From positions 2,258,001 through 2,322,000 of the forward strand of contig NZ_CP129968.2 of NCBI RefSeq assembly GCF_030503875.2: a DNA stretch of 64,000 nt. The letters run 5' to 3'. The position numbers and the translations under genes are program-made. Shown piece by piece: positions 55,397 through 64,000 of this stretch; the stretch's first letter is position 1; each line of letters begins with the position of its first letter. The DNA is from Marivirga arenosa. Lineage in GTDB: Bacteria; Bacteroidota; Bacteroidia; Cytophagales; Cyclobacteriaceae. The notes beneath the pieces were generated by a model that was not told where the DNA came from, searched no databases, and saw only the letters and a program-made list of their open reading frames with translations.

Positions 55397-56527
55397 ATGC
55401 ATTCGAGCTTTCTTTTTGTTGTAGTGGTCATTTCCATATCGGTATCACTGTTATTAGCGCTTTTTCTTTTTACCTTAAAGTCGCCTAACCAGCGGAGCAA
55501 TTATCTATTTGCAACCTTTTTATTACTCACAGCTATTGATACAAGTGGCTATTTTTATACTTCAGATAATGGACTGATGACCAATCTCGCCATGATGAGG
55601 AATCTGGTGATCTTTTTGCAATTACCAACTTTGTACCTTTATGTACTTTCTGCTTGCTATTCTAATTTCAGCCTTCGGCCTAAACATCTAGTACATACTA
55701 TACCTTTTATTGTGGTTAACCTGATGTTTATGCCCCGCTTTTACTTGCAGGGAAATGAACAAAAAATACAGTTTCTTACAAATTTTAAAGAGGTATTTGA
55801 AGTACAAGTCAATCATGTGTTACTCCACTTACAAGTCATCCTTTACCTGGTGTTGATTTTTTTAGCTATAAGGAAAGCGAAAAACTTATATTTGGAAAAT
55901 AATGCCGGAAAGAAAGTACAGGCCTACCAATGGCTATTTCAGTTGGCATTCGCTATATCGTTATTTTATGCGGTGGCCTTACTTAAAAATATCTTCAAGT
56001 TTTCGAGCTATGAGCATATTTCCACTCTTTTACGTGCTTCTTTATATGTCTTTTACCTCATCATCATCTGTTGGTACTTATTAAAATCCTTGAACAATCC
56101 TGGCTTATTTAGGAATGTAGATTCTAAGCAAAAGCTTGTAGCTACTTTGGTAGCCGAAAATAAAACTGTAGACAAGAATGATACCCTTCACAATGCCCGC
56201 ATTAAACAGCTTAATGATTATATGCTGAAAGAAGAGCCTTATCTCGATCCATCGATTAACATTCAGGCGCTATCAGATAAAATTGAATTACAGGCAAGGG
56301 AGCTTTCTGTCTTGATTAATCATGAAATTGGTCTTCATTTCTTTGATTATATCAACTCATTCAGAATTAAAAAGGCGTCTCAGATTTTATCTGATCCAAA
56401 TAATAAGCAATTAACTGTGTTAGAGGTATTATATGAAGTAGGCTTTAACTCAAAATCTTCATTCAATACGGCCTTCAAAAAACATACAGGCTTCACACCT
56501 ACAGAATACCGTAAAAAGCACTTATAA
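55397..56527 (+). CDS. Membrane-embedded AraC-family regulator
   Basis: The 376-aa protein has about seven membrane helices in its first 240 residues and a C-terminal AraC double helix-turn-helix (about 280-376; IQALSDKIELQARELSVLIN, LEVLYEVGFNSKSSFNTAFKKHTG). It combines membrane sensing with DNA binding in one chain. The serine hydrolase gene 128 bases downstream is a plausible target. Confidence 0.88.
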   Translation: MHSSFLFVVVVISISVSLLLALFLFTLKSPNQRSNYLFATFLLLTAIDTSGYFYTSDNGLMTNLAMMRNLVIFLQLPTLYLYVLSACYSNFSLRPKHLVHTIPFIVVNLMFMPRFYLQGNEQKIQFLTNFKEVFEVQVNHVLLHLQVILYLVLIFLAIRKAKNLYLENNAGKKVQAYQWLFQLAFAISLFYAVALLKNIFKFSSYEHISTLLRASLYVFYLIIICWYLLKSLNNPGLFRNVDSKQKLVATLVAENKTVDKNDTLHNARIKQLNDYMLKEEPYLDPSINIQALSDKIELQARELSVLINHEIGLHFFDYINSFRIKKASQILSDPNNKQLTVLEVLYEVGFNSKSSFNTAFKKHTGFTPTEYRKKHL

Positions 56528-56541
56528 TCAGGCTCTTGTAA

Positions 56542-56582
56542 AAAGTCGAACGTTTTGTTTTGTAAGTAATGCGTTCGACTTT
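56542..56582. terminator. Hairpin between regulator and serine hydrolase
   Basis: AAAGTCGAACG and CGTTCGACTTT form a perfect 11-bp stem with a 19-base loop, directly after the AraC gene. The long loop and poor T-run make it a weak terminator. Confidence 0.5.
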
Positions 56583-56654
56583 GCGTTGTCGGTCGATTCA
56601 GAATGACTTTAGGTGCAGATTTGTGTCATCATTTAATCAAAAAATTAAAACACA

Positions 56655-57719
56655 ATGAAAACTGCATTTACTATTATTTCGCTTCTATTATTCGTTAATA
56701 CCTTCACTTACGCTCAGCGCACCACCCAACGTATCGACTCTCTAGTCAATAGCTTCCATGAGTCCAATCCTGAGATAAGCATGAGCGTTGGCTTTATACA
56801 AGGAGGAGAAACATTTTTTACGGCTTATGGCAATTTGAGCCGAGAAGGGAATGATGCTATTGACAAGCATACGCTATTTGAAATTGCCTCAATCACCAAG
56901 ATTATGACTGCTAACCTAATTGCTCAGGCCGTATTAGAGAGTAAGTTAAAGGTTGATGACTACATAGATGATTATTTGCCTGCGGTTTATCAGCTGAATA
57001 AAACTATTCAAAACAAGATCAAAATATCGGATCTGGCCTCGCATCAATCAGGTTTGCCAGATATTGATTTTAGAGAACTCATTGAAAAAAATCCTCAACA
57101 ACCTACTGCTTCGGTAGACCAAGATTTATTAACTAAGCTGATCAATCAATGTAACAGCTTAAAAGACTATGGTAGTTATAGATATTCTACTGTCGGTTTT
57201 GTGCTGCTGGGTCAGATTTTGGAGGATTTATATGGGAAAAGCTATGATCAACTTGTCAGAGAAAAGATTATTGCCCCACTCAACATGACCCGTACTTATA
57301 CCACAGACTTTGATGTTGCTAATGTCGCAATTGGCTATAATAAAGACGGTGGCGTGCAAGCTCCTTTTATCTGGAATATTGTTGCGCCTTCAGGCTTGGT
57401 GAAATCAAGTACCTCTGATATGATGAAATTCTTAAGCGCTTTGCTAGATGAAACTAGTGCAATCGGTCAAGCTGCTAAATTAACTGAAGTACCGTATTTT
57501 ATTGAGGGAAATGAAGCTATTGGCTTAGGTACAAATATTATACAGGATGGCGATAATACTTTATACCTAAAATCAGGAGATTTATTAGGGCAATCCTCTA
57601 TGCTATGCTATAATAGACTTTCTGATTGGGGAGTGCTAATTTTTATGAATCAGAATGACTGGAAGCTCAGAAACGATATGCTTAATACCATGTATGAAAG
57701 CATATTAAAGGACCAATAA
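56655..57719 (+). CDS. Secreted serine hydrolase, class C beta-lactamase-like
   Basis: The 354-aa protein has a signal peptide (1-20, ending TYA). SITK is at 79-82, YST near 175 replaces the usual YxN pattern, and KSGDLLGQSS occupies the third-motif region. It is the third such protein in the window and is probably periplasmic. The position after the AraC-type membrane regulator suggests regulated expression. Confidence 0.85.
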   Translation: MKTAFTIISLLLFVNTFTYAQRTTQRIDSLVNSFHESNPEISMSVGFIQGGETFFTAYGNLSREGNDAIDKHTLFEIASITKIMTANLIAQAVLESKLKVDDYIDDYLPAVYQLNKTIQNKIKISDLASHQSGLPDIDFRELIEKNPQQPTASVDQDLLTKLINQCNSLKDYGSYRYSTVGFVLLGQILEDLYGKSYDQLVREKIIAPLNMTRTYTTDFDVANVAIGYNKDGGVQAPFIWNIVAPSGLVKSSTSDMMKFLSALLDETSAIGQAAKLTEVPYFIEGNEAIGLGTNIIQDGDNTLYLKSGDLLGQSSMLCYNRLSDWGVLIFMNQNDWKLRNDMLNTMYESILKDQ

Positions 57720-57737
57720 AATAGCATTATTTTTATT

Positions 57738-57766
57738 AGAAGCTCCATCGACCTGATGGAGTTTCT
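57738..57766 (+). terminator. Rho-independent terminator
   Basis: AGAAGCTCCATC and TGATGGAGTTTCT pair around a 4-base loop after the serine hydrolase. The T-run is short. Confidence 0.6.
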
Positions 57767-58132
57767 GTATTTTAAAGTATCAGTATTTGCCCTAAGCGCA
57801 TCATAAGCACACTATCAATGATATTTAATGAGTTTGGTGTATCATTTTTTTTTTGCACAATCCATATTGACATACCGATAATAAGCATCAAATCATTAGC
57901 TAATGGTCCCAAGAGCTTTAAGATCGATTCTGGCTCCTATATTAAGAGCATTCTAACTTTTCATTCAGATCTATTAAGTAGTGGTTGTTTCTTCAGTATT
58001 TTGAATAATTGCGTGTCAGGACCTCATAGTGCCATTAAATTATTTTAATATGAAAATTAATTTTTTTTATATGAATAATGTAAACAACTGTACTCCACCA
58101 ATGTTAATACGATTGTAATAAAAAAACTAACT
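57767..58132. other. AT-rich gap before the fasciclin gene
   Basis: No credible gene is seen over this 366-base stretch; one plus-strand frame (57818-58048) lacks a ribosome site and has compositional features of noise. No obvious promoter or repeat beyond AT-rich runs. Confidence 0.5.
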
Positions 58133-58714
58133 ATGAAAAAATTAAATTATTTATTCGCGATTGGATTATTGTTCTTGTTTTCATGTGGTGGTTCTTCAGA
58201 AAAAAGCTCTGATGAAAGTGCCGACATGACTGAAGAAACAGTAGAAAACACAGAAATGTCAGAAGCTGAAGAGGTTGTAGAGGAAGTGATGGAAGAGCCT
58301 TCAAATGATATTGTAGCCCTAGCTATGGGTACAGAAAGTTTATCAACTTTAGTAAGTGCTGTAAAAGCTGCGGGTTTAGTAGAAACATTACAAGGAGAAG
58401 GTCCTTTTACTGTTTTTGCTCCTACCAATGAAGCATTTGCTGCATTACCTGAAGGTACTTTAGATGACTTATTGAAACCAGAAAATGTTGAAAAGCTTAA
58501 ATCTATTTTAACCTATCATGTTGTAAGTGGAAAGGTGATGTCAACCGATTTATCTGATGGTATGGAAGCTGCTACTGTGAATGGTAAGAAAATTACAATC
58601 GGAACTACTGATGGGGTTAAAATAAACGATGCAAATGTTGTTTCGGCAGATGTTGAGGCTTCAAATGGTGTTGTTCACCTTATAGACGCTGTAATTCTTC
58701 CACCAGAGAATTAA
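58133..58714 (+). CDS. Fasciclin-domain lipoprotein
   Basis: The 193-aa protein has a lipobox ending at Cys 18 (FLFSCGG), a Glu/Ser/Thr-rich linker (about 20-56) and a single FAS1 domain (about 60-190) with [20 protein letters not shown] and [15 protein letters not shown]1 domains mediate cell adhesion. It is monocistronic with a clear terminator. Confidence 0.93.
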   Translation: MKKLNYLFAIGLLFLFSCGGSSEKSSDESADMTEETVENTEMSEAEEVVEEVMEEPSNDIVALAMGTESLSTLVSAVKAAGLVETLQGEGPFTVFAPTNEAFAALPEGTLDDLLKPENVEKLKSILTYHVVSGKVMSTDLSDGMEAATVNGKKITIGTTDGVKINDANVVSADVEASNGVVHLIDAVILPPEN

Positions 58715-58732
58715 AAAATTAAAAATCATTAT

Positions 58733-58759
58733 AAAAAGCTCCAATTGGAGCTTTTTTTT
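58733..58759 (+). terminator. Rho-independent terminator of the fasciclin gene
   Basis: A perfect palindrome (AAAAAGCTCCAA and its complement) ending in eight T lies 19 bases after the stop. Confidence 0.9.
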
Positions 58760-58916
58760 GGTCAATACTAAAATGAAATATGAGTTACTATTCTTGCCTC
58801 AGTTTATTTTAATAACATATTTCATATAAACATAAATATTATATATGTAAATCATAAAATATATTAACTTTTATTTATGTTGTAAATACTTTTCCTTTGC
58901 ATAAAAATAAAACGTT

Positions 58917-60563
58917 ATGCAAACAAACCTTTACGCTTTAGTTCCCCTAGTGGCTCCTTTACTTCTGTATGGACTGGCCATAATGTTACTGTTTAAATGG
59001 AAAAAACCAGCGAAGCTATTGATAGAAACAATAGGTTGGTTAGGTATTTTCATATCGCTCGCATGTGCTTTTATTGTCTACTTTTTAGGGTCTAGCCAAT
59101 CCATGCTTTTAGGAAGTTCTGGTTTAGGATTTGCAATAAGAATGGATCCTTTGAGTATCACTATGTTGATTATGATCGCGCTATTAGGATTTATAGTATT
59201 AAAATATAGTCTAAATTATCTTGATGGTGATGATAGACAAAATATTTTTATAGCCAGATTAGCGACCACCATTGCCTCAGTAGAACTTCTTGTGATTGCA
59301 GGGAATATTGCTCAATTATTTATCTTCTGGGTAATCACCAGTATTTGTCTTCACTACCTTCTTATTTTTTACAAAAATAGACCTCAAGCAGTTGCAGCAG
59401 CTCGAAAGAAATTTATTGTTGCTAGAATAGGCGATTTCAGTTTTTTAGCGGCTTGTATCCTTCTTTATCTACAATTCAATACAGGAAATCTGGAATTAAT
59501 TTTTGAGAAAGCAAGTGCAGTCTCTAGCCTAAATACAGCTTTAACATCAGCAACTATTCTTTTGGTTATTGCAGCAGTATTGAAATCAGCGCAATTTCCA
59601 ACTCATGGCTGGTTAATTGAAGTAGTTGAAACCCCTACTCCTGTATCTGCTTTACTTCATGCAGGTTTACTTAATGCAGGCCCTTTCTTGATGGTCAGAA
59701 TGGCATTCTTAATGAATATGTCCGAACCAGCTTCTCTCCTACTTATCTTTATCGGAGGATTTACCGCAATGATTGCATCAGTAGTATTTTTGACTCAACC
59801 CACTGTAAAAATTGCTTTAGGATATTCCTCAGTAGCTCATATGGGTTTCATGCTGCTAATTTGTGGCTTTGGAGTTTACACGGCAGCTATTCTTCATTTA
59901 GTGGCCCATTCATTTTATAAAGCCCATGCTTTTCTTTCTTCAGGAAGTGTTGTTGACACGGTTAAGGCTAAAAGAGTTAAGCTACCTAGCAGAAAGGGAA
60001 GTATTGGCAGAATTATCACTAGTATAATGATAGCCATTGTTATTTATGGATTATTTAGTTGGATTTGGGGCATTAAGCCAGATGAAGAATTTGCACTTAT
60101 GGCTACTGGAGCCATTATTGTAATGGGTTTATCTCAAATAATTGCTCCAGCTTTAGATTCTTCAGGTGGCATAAAAGGTATTATGAAATCAGCCTATTTA
60201 GCTTTCATGGTTGCATTAGCATTTTTTAGCTTAGAAAAAGGAGCTCATTACTTACTGCACAGTCAAATCCCAACACATTACGAACCTACAATGGTTATTA
60301 AAATGGCTGTACTATCAATTTTAATTCTCTTTGCTTTAGTGGTTTTATTGCAATTAATGGCCCCAAACCTCAAAAAAGGGAGTTTTACATACAATCTCGG
60401 TATCCATCTCAGAAATGGCCTTTATGCCAATGTAATTTTTGATCGATTGATCGGGGCTTTAAAGAAAGATAAATTCAAGTGGGCAAATCTTACTGTTGAG
60501 GAAGAGCAAAGAGAAGAACAAAGGTCTTCTGAAATAAAATTAAGCCTGGAATCTCAACGATAA
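58917..60563 (+). CDS. dabB: DabB: NuoL/ND5-like subunit of a DIC accumulation system
   Basis: The 548-aa protein has about 13 membrane helices and the ND5/MrpA fold: LKSAQFPTHGWLIEVVETPTPVSALLHAG, then LGYSSVAHMGFMLLICGFG, with the conserved ETPTPVSALLHAG quinone/proton channel segment. It lacks the rest of complex I in this window, and the downstream gene is DabA (DUF2309). Together they form a proton-driven bicarbonate/CO2 accumulating complex as in sulfur oxidisers and many heterotrophs. A short 31-base gap separates the genes. Confidence 0.88.
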   Translation: MQTNLYALVPLVAPLLLYGLAIMLLFKWKKPAKLLIETIGWLGIFISLACAFIVYFLGSSQSMLLGSSGLGFAIRMDPLSITMLIMIALLGFIVLKYSLNYLDGDDRQNIFIARLATTIASVELLVIAGNIAQLFIFWVITSICLHYLLIFYKNRPQAVAAARKKFIVARIGDFSFLAACILLYLQFNTGNLELIFEKASAVSSLNTALTSATILLVIAAVLKSAQFPTHGWLIEVVETPTPVSALLHAGLLNAGPFLMVRMAFLMNMSEPASLLLIFIGGFTAMIASVVFLTQPTVKIALGYSSVAHMGFMLLICGFGVYTAAILHLVAHSFYKAHAFLSSGSVVDTVKAKRVKLPSRKGSIGRIITSIMIAIVIYGLFSWIWGIKPDEEFALMATGAIIVMGLSQIIAPALDSSGGIKGIMKSAYLAFMVALAFFSLEKGAHYLLHSQIPTHYEPTMVIKMAVLSILILFALVVLLQLMAPNLKKGSFTYNLGIHLRNGLYANVIFDRLIGALKKDKFKWANLTVEEEQREEQRSSEIKLSLESQR

Positions 60564-60594
60564 TTAGATCTAATAATACTTTAATTGAAATCAA

Positions 60595-63060
60595 ATGCAA
60601 ACTCAAAATAATATCAAGCACGGGACAGTTTCTGCCGCAGTTAAAAATGCAGCATCAAAGATTGCCCCTTTATGGTCTTTAGAAAATTTTGTTGCTGTAA
60701 ATCCATATTTGGGAATGGCAGACCAAAAATTCTCTAAGGTTATGCAACAATTGAATATAACCGCTAATGCAAAGGCCACATTGCCCATTTCTTTTTACCT
60801 GGAAGCTTTAAATCAAGCTAGAATTACAAATGATGATATTCAGGAAGCATTAAAAAGAAACCATTCAAATTTAACGGTAAATGAATTTATTCAGGCTTTG
60901 ATAGAGGATGATATAGAAAATGATCAGTCTTTCAGAGTGAAATCAATAAGTGAATTGTGCAGCGAGTTGGAGGAAAAAGATTGGAAAAGATTTATGATTG
61001 ATCGTATTTCTCAATGGGCTGCCTCTTACTTTGATAATGATCAAGCCATTTGGAATACGCAGGATAAAAGTGATTCAATATTTCAATCTTGGAAAAAAGA
61101 GGCTGAAGTAGACCGAAGTACAGAACTGATGGGCTTAAAAGGTTTCAGAAGCTTGATAAAAGAACTACCTAATAATTACTTAGAACTGAATGAACTGCTA
61201 ATCAATAAGTTAAATATACATGATGAATCGCTTGACCTATATTTGCATTCTATTTTAATGTCCCTTGGTGGCTGGGCAGGATTTACCTCAAGAATCGATT
61301 GGGATGCGAATTTAGCTGGAGATCAAGAATCACATGCTACTGAAGAACTTTTAGCTATATTATTAAGCTGGGAATATGCCTTTTATAAAATTAAATATTC
61401 AAAAGAGCTGGAAAAAGAATGGCTTAATGATAAAGTTAAAATGAGCTTGCTTGCTAATGATTCTGATCAAAGCAAGGCATTAGCTTACCAACTTATTATG
61501 CAAGATGCTTTTGACATAGCCAATCAAAGACAAATTATCTCAAAATTTGAAAATCAAAAAATTGATAATGATGTAAAAGAAACTAAAAAAGCTCAAGCCA
61601 TTTTTTGTATTGATGTTCGATCTGAATTATTTAGAAGAAATCTTGAAGCTGCTGATTCGGGAATTGAAACAATGGGATTTGCAGGTTTCTTTGCTTTTCC
61701 AGTTAAATTCCTTCAATTAGGACATAATGAAGCAAGTAATCAATGCCCTGTATTGTTAAATACAACGCATACAATTAAGGAGAGGACAAATAACAGTCAA
61801 AATGATTTGAATGCTATAAAAAGTAGAACTTTAAAACAACATGTTAGCAGAGCTTGGCATTCATTTAAGTTAGGTGCCATCAGTTGTTTTAGTTTTGTAG
61901 GCCCAGTAGGACTCTCCTATCTCCCTAAATTATTTACTGACTCCTTTGGCTTAAGCAGGCCTTTTCCCCATCCAAATGAAGATGGAATTAATAAGAAGTT
62001 AAATCATATTAAGAGGGTTGATCTGAATTTTACAGATGTTGAAGGCAATACTTATGGGATTTCGGATGAAGATCAATTAAGTATGGCAGAATCAACCTTA
62101 AGAGCCATGTCACTTACTGAAGATTTTGCTCGCACTGTAATGATTGTTGGGCATGGTTCAAGTACGGTCAATAATCCACATGCAACAGGATTAGATTGTG
62201 GAGCATGTGGCGGGAATACGGGTGAGGCTAATGCAAAAGTTGCGGCAGCTGTTTTAAATCAGCCTAAAGTAAGAGCTAGATTGAATGAAAAAGGAATTCA
62301 CATCCCATCAGAGACTTATTTTATCGCTTGTCAGCACGATACAACAACAGATGAAGTAACAATTTATAATGAGGAATTAATTCCGGCATCACATCATGCT
62401 GAAATTGAAGAGATAAAGCATGCACTTAAAGTAGCAGCTAAATCTTCAAGAAAAGAGCGAGCTTCACGAATGAATATAGAAGCTTTAGATTTAGATTTTA
62501 AAGTTCTTTCTAGAAGCAAAGATTGGTCTCAAGTTAGACCAGAATGGGGTTTGGCAGGTTGTTCTTCTTTCATTGTGGCTCCCCGAAAAAGAACTCAAAA
62601 TTTAGATTTTGGTGCCAAAGCCTTCTTGCATAGTTATGACTGGCATAAAGATACTGAATTTGGGGTGTTAGAATTGATTATGACCGCACCTATGGTGGTG
62701 ACAAGCTGGATCAATCTTCAATATTATGCTTCTACAGTAGATAATAAAGTTTTTGGCGCAGGTAATAAAACGCTTCATAATGTGGTAGGAGGATTAGGTG
62801 TTTTGGAAGGTTTTGGAGGTGATTTAAGAGTAGGCTTACCATGGCAATCAGTTCATGATGGTACGCAATATCAGCATGAACCACAGCGATTAAACGTAGT
62901 CATTGAAGCACCAATTGATGAAATGAGTAAAATTCTAGAAAAGCACCAATCAATCCGAGACTTATGCGATAATGAGTGGATTTATTTATTTGCGATGAAT
63001 GAGGAAGGAAAGGTTGCATATCAATACACTGGTGATTTGGAATGGAAAATTATTAAATAA
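60595..63060 (+). CDS. dabA: DabA: DUF2309 carbonic-anhydrase-like subunit of DIC uptake
   Basis: The 821-aa protein has the DUF2309 zinc site: C338 and D340 in AIFCIDVRSELF, and H520 and C535 in VGHGSSTVNNPHATGLDCGACGG. The His-to-Cys spacing of 15 matches the site described for Halothiobacillus DabA. There are no membrane helices, as expected for a soluble subunit on the cytoplasmic face. Product is thought to be hydrated CO2 held in the cell. A terminator follows 11 bases after the stop. Confidence 0.92.
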   Translation: MQTQNNIKHGTVSAAVKNAASKIAPLWSLENFVAVNPYLGMADQKFSKVMQQLNITANAKATLPISFYLEALNQARITNDDIQEALKRNHSNLTVNEFIQALIEDDIENDQSFRVKSISELCSELEEKDWKRFMIDRISQWAASYFDNDQAIWNTQDKSDSIFQSWKKEAEVDRSTELMGLKGFRSLIKELPNNYLELNELLINKLNIHDESLDLYLHSILMSLGGWAGFTSRIDWDANLAGDQESHATEELLAILLSWEYAFYKIKYSKELEKEWLNDKVKMSLLANDSDQSKALAYQLIMQDAFDIANQRQIISKFENQKIDNDVKETKKAQAIFCIDVRSELFRRNLEAADSGIETMGFAGFFAFPVKFLQLGHNEASNQCPVLLNTTHTIKERTNNSQNDLNAIKSRTLKQHVSRAWHSFKLGAISCFSFVGPVGLSYLPKLFTDSFGLSRPFPHPNEDGINKKLNHIKRVDLNFTDVEGNTYGISDEDQLSMAESTLRAMSLTEDFARTVMIVGHGSSTVNNPHATGLDCGACGGNTGEANAKVAAAVLNQPKVRARLNEKGIHIPSETYFIACQHDTTTDEVTIYNEELIPASHHAEIEEIKHALKVAAKSSRKERASRMNIEALDLDFKVLSRSKDWSQVRPEWGLAGCSSFIVAPRKRTQNLDFGAKAFLHSYDWHKDTEFGVLELIMTAPMVVTSWINLQYYASTVDNKVFGAGNKTLHNVVGGLGVLEGFGGDLRVGLPWQSVHDGTQYQHEPQRLNVVIEAPIDEMSKILEKHQSIRDLCDNEWIYLFAMNEEGKVAYQYTGDLEWKIIK

Positions 63061-63070
63061 AATATTTTTT

Positions 63071-63105
63071 ATTGCTAAGGGTAAACAAATTATACCCTTA
63101 GCAAT
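63071..63105 (+). terminator. Terminator of the dab operon
   Basis: ATTGCTAAGGGTA and its exact complement TACCCTTAGCAAT pair around a 9-base loop, followed by TTTACTTTATT. Confidence 0.85.
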
Positions 63106-63139
63106 TTTACTTTATTGAATTATTGATACGATTTACTAA

Positions 63140-63307
63140 ATGAAAACTAAGCTTTGTCCGTCTTGTAATCTTGAATATGACGTCATGTATAGAATTCAGC
63201 AAAGGAAAGGGAAAGATTGGATTTTCGTTTGTAAAAATTGCTTACCAAAATATCAATCTTTAGCAGATTACCGATATGGAGGAACCTGGAAGGGTTATAG
63301 GCATTAA
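63140..63307 (+). CDS. Small zinc-ribbon protein (55 aa)
   Basis: An ATG at 63140 opens a 55-residue frame to TAA at 63307, with two CxxC knuckles (CPSCNLEYD and CKNCLPKYQ) about 20 residues apart, consistent with a zinc ribbon. The basic tail ends WKGYRH. It is short but has the clear signature of a real small protein, possibly RNA- or DNA-binding. Confidence 0.65.
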   Translation: MKTKLCPSCNLEYDVMYRIQQRKGKDWIFVCKNCLPKYQSLADYRYGGTWKGYRH

Positions 63308-63512
63308 TCATCCTAATTTTGCCATTTTCATTAAAACTAGATTATAATATTAATTGAAATTAATGCTGGATTTATATTTTCAATACAATCTAATTAGTTA
63401 AAACTTTAATCACTTTAGAAACAAAGTTGATATTTTGCCCTTTGGTTTTGTTAATCTGATGTATTCATTGATGAATATTTACTAAATTGAAAGAACAAAA
63501 CTAAACAAGAAC

Positions 63513-64000
63513 ATGAAAAAGAAAATTTTATTAGGAATCGGAATACTCTTCATAGTTTTAATAGCCTACATTGTTTACGCTTTGTTCATAGCTACACCCG
63601 TTAGTCCTCCTGCAACGGTATCCTTTAATGAAGATGGATTAGAAATCACTATAGATTACAGTCAGCCTTCAAAGAAAGGTAGATTGATTTTCGGAGAGGA
63701 AAGTGAGCAGGCACTTCAGCCCTATGGTAAATACTGGCGATTAGGAGCAAATGCGGCCACTGAAATCACTTTTAATAAAGATGTTAATTTTGGAGGCAAA
63801 GCGGTCTCAGCCGGGACTTACCGTATGTATGCCATTCCAGGCCCCGAAGCTTTCAAAGTAATTCTAAATAGTGAAACGGGCGTTTTTTTTGGCGCAGTAG
63901 AACCTGATTATGAGTTGGATGTGGTAGCTGTAAATGCACCAGTAGAAAAATCAGCTTCAATTGTTGAAATCTTTACTATTGGTTTTATGCCGAATGATGG
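63513..64000 (+). CDS. DUF2911 domain protein, 3' end outside window
   Basis: The 162 visible residues include an N-terminal membrane helix (about 6-26), then VSFNEDGLEITIDYSQPSKKGR, GKYWRLGANAATEITFNKDV and FGGKAVSAGTYRMYAIPG, the DUF2911 signature. The family is common in Bacteroidetes and its function is unknown; the protein is predicted periplasmic and membrane-anchored. The end is cut by the window edge. Confidence 0.85.
   Translation, partial: MKKKILLGIGILFIVLIAYIVYALFIATPVSPPATVSFNEDGLEITIDYSQPSKKGRLIFGEESEQALQPYGKYWRLGANAATEITFNKDVNFGGKAVSAGTYRMYAIPGPEAFKVILNSETGVFFGAVEPDYELDVVAVNAPVEKSASIVEIFTIGFMPND

Noticed and set aside
57818-58048. 76-aa plus-strand frame in the gap before the fasciclin gene
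   Set aside because: No ribosome-binding site, unusual composition with no domain, and lies in an AT-rich gap.

Overview
The window comes from an AT-rich Bacteroidetes chromosome, most likely a marine Cytophagales of the Marivirga/Fulvivirga type. The lineage is inferred from gene content: PD40-OmpA fusions, PD40 lipoproteins, DUF2911, DUF2452 and DUF4493-type proteins, carotenoid cyclisation, the MoxR/DUF58/BatA cluster and promoters of the TAnnTTTG type. No tRNA, rRNA or CRISPR array was seen.

Region by region. Bases 1-9083 hold a tightly overlapping MoxR-type ATPase cluster (DUF4159 tail, MoxR, DUF58, BatA-like, DUF4175-like, a membrane protein), then an M20 peptidase, a small membrane protein and a DUF2452 protein. 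Bases 9087-11682 are a minus-strand operon ending in a NarL-type two-component pair. Bases 11904-17796 are housekeeping: an Asp/Glu racemase, a PNPOx-like protein, ArfB, a PD40/double-OmpA protein, a Gre-like factor, an MsrA-like protein and a MazG-like protein. Bases 17819-19214 hold an IS200-like RAYT transposase embedded in arrays of REP-like hairpins. Bases 19298-29311 carry glnS, crtY, a serine hydrolase, a Prc-type protease and small envelope proteins, with a further REP cluster at 26.6 kb.

Bases 29312-37787 form an accessory region. It holds a segment bounded by 16-bp inverted repeats, a gammaproteobacterial-looking greB, a decayed secreted-protein gene, a four-gene operon (unknown protein, AAA+ ATPase, acidic protein, PIN nuclease) that is a candidate defence system, an array of ACGCATA motifs beside an XRE regulator, and a DUF559 nuclease gene between two copies of a hairpin-rich repeat.

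Bases 37792-58714 return to chromosomal content: a TolB-like/TPR/AraC regulator, three serine hydrolases counting the one at 23.1 kb, a run of lipoproteins and hydrolases, a DASS transporter, a CPA1 antiporter, a second PD40-OmpA protein, a membrane AraC regulator and a fasciclin lipoprotein. Bases 58917-63060 are a two-gene dissolved inorganic carbon uptake module (DabB, DabA), followed by a small zinc-ribbon protein and the start of a DUF2911 protein.

The best candidates for undescribed biology are the 414-aa/AAA+/129-aa/PIN operon, the DUF559-plus-repeat unit, and the RAYT whose C-terminus is encoded by its own repeat.
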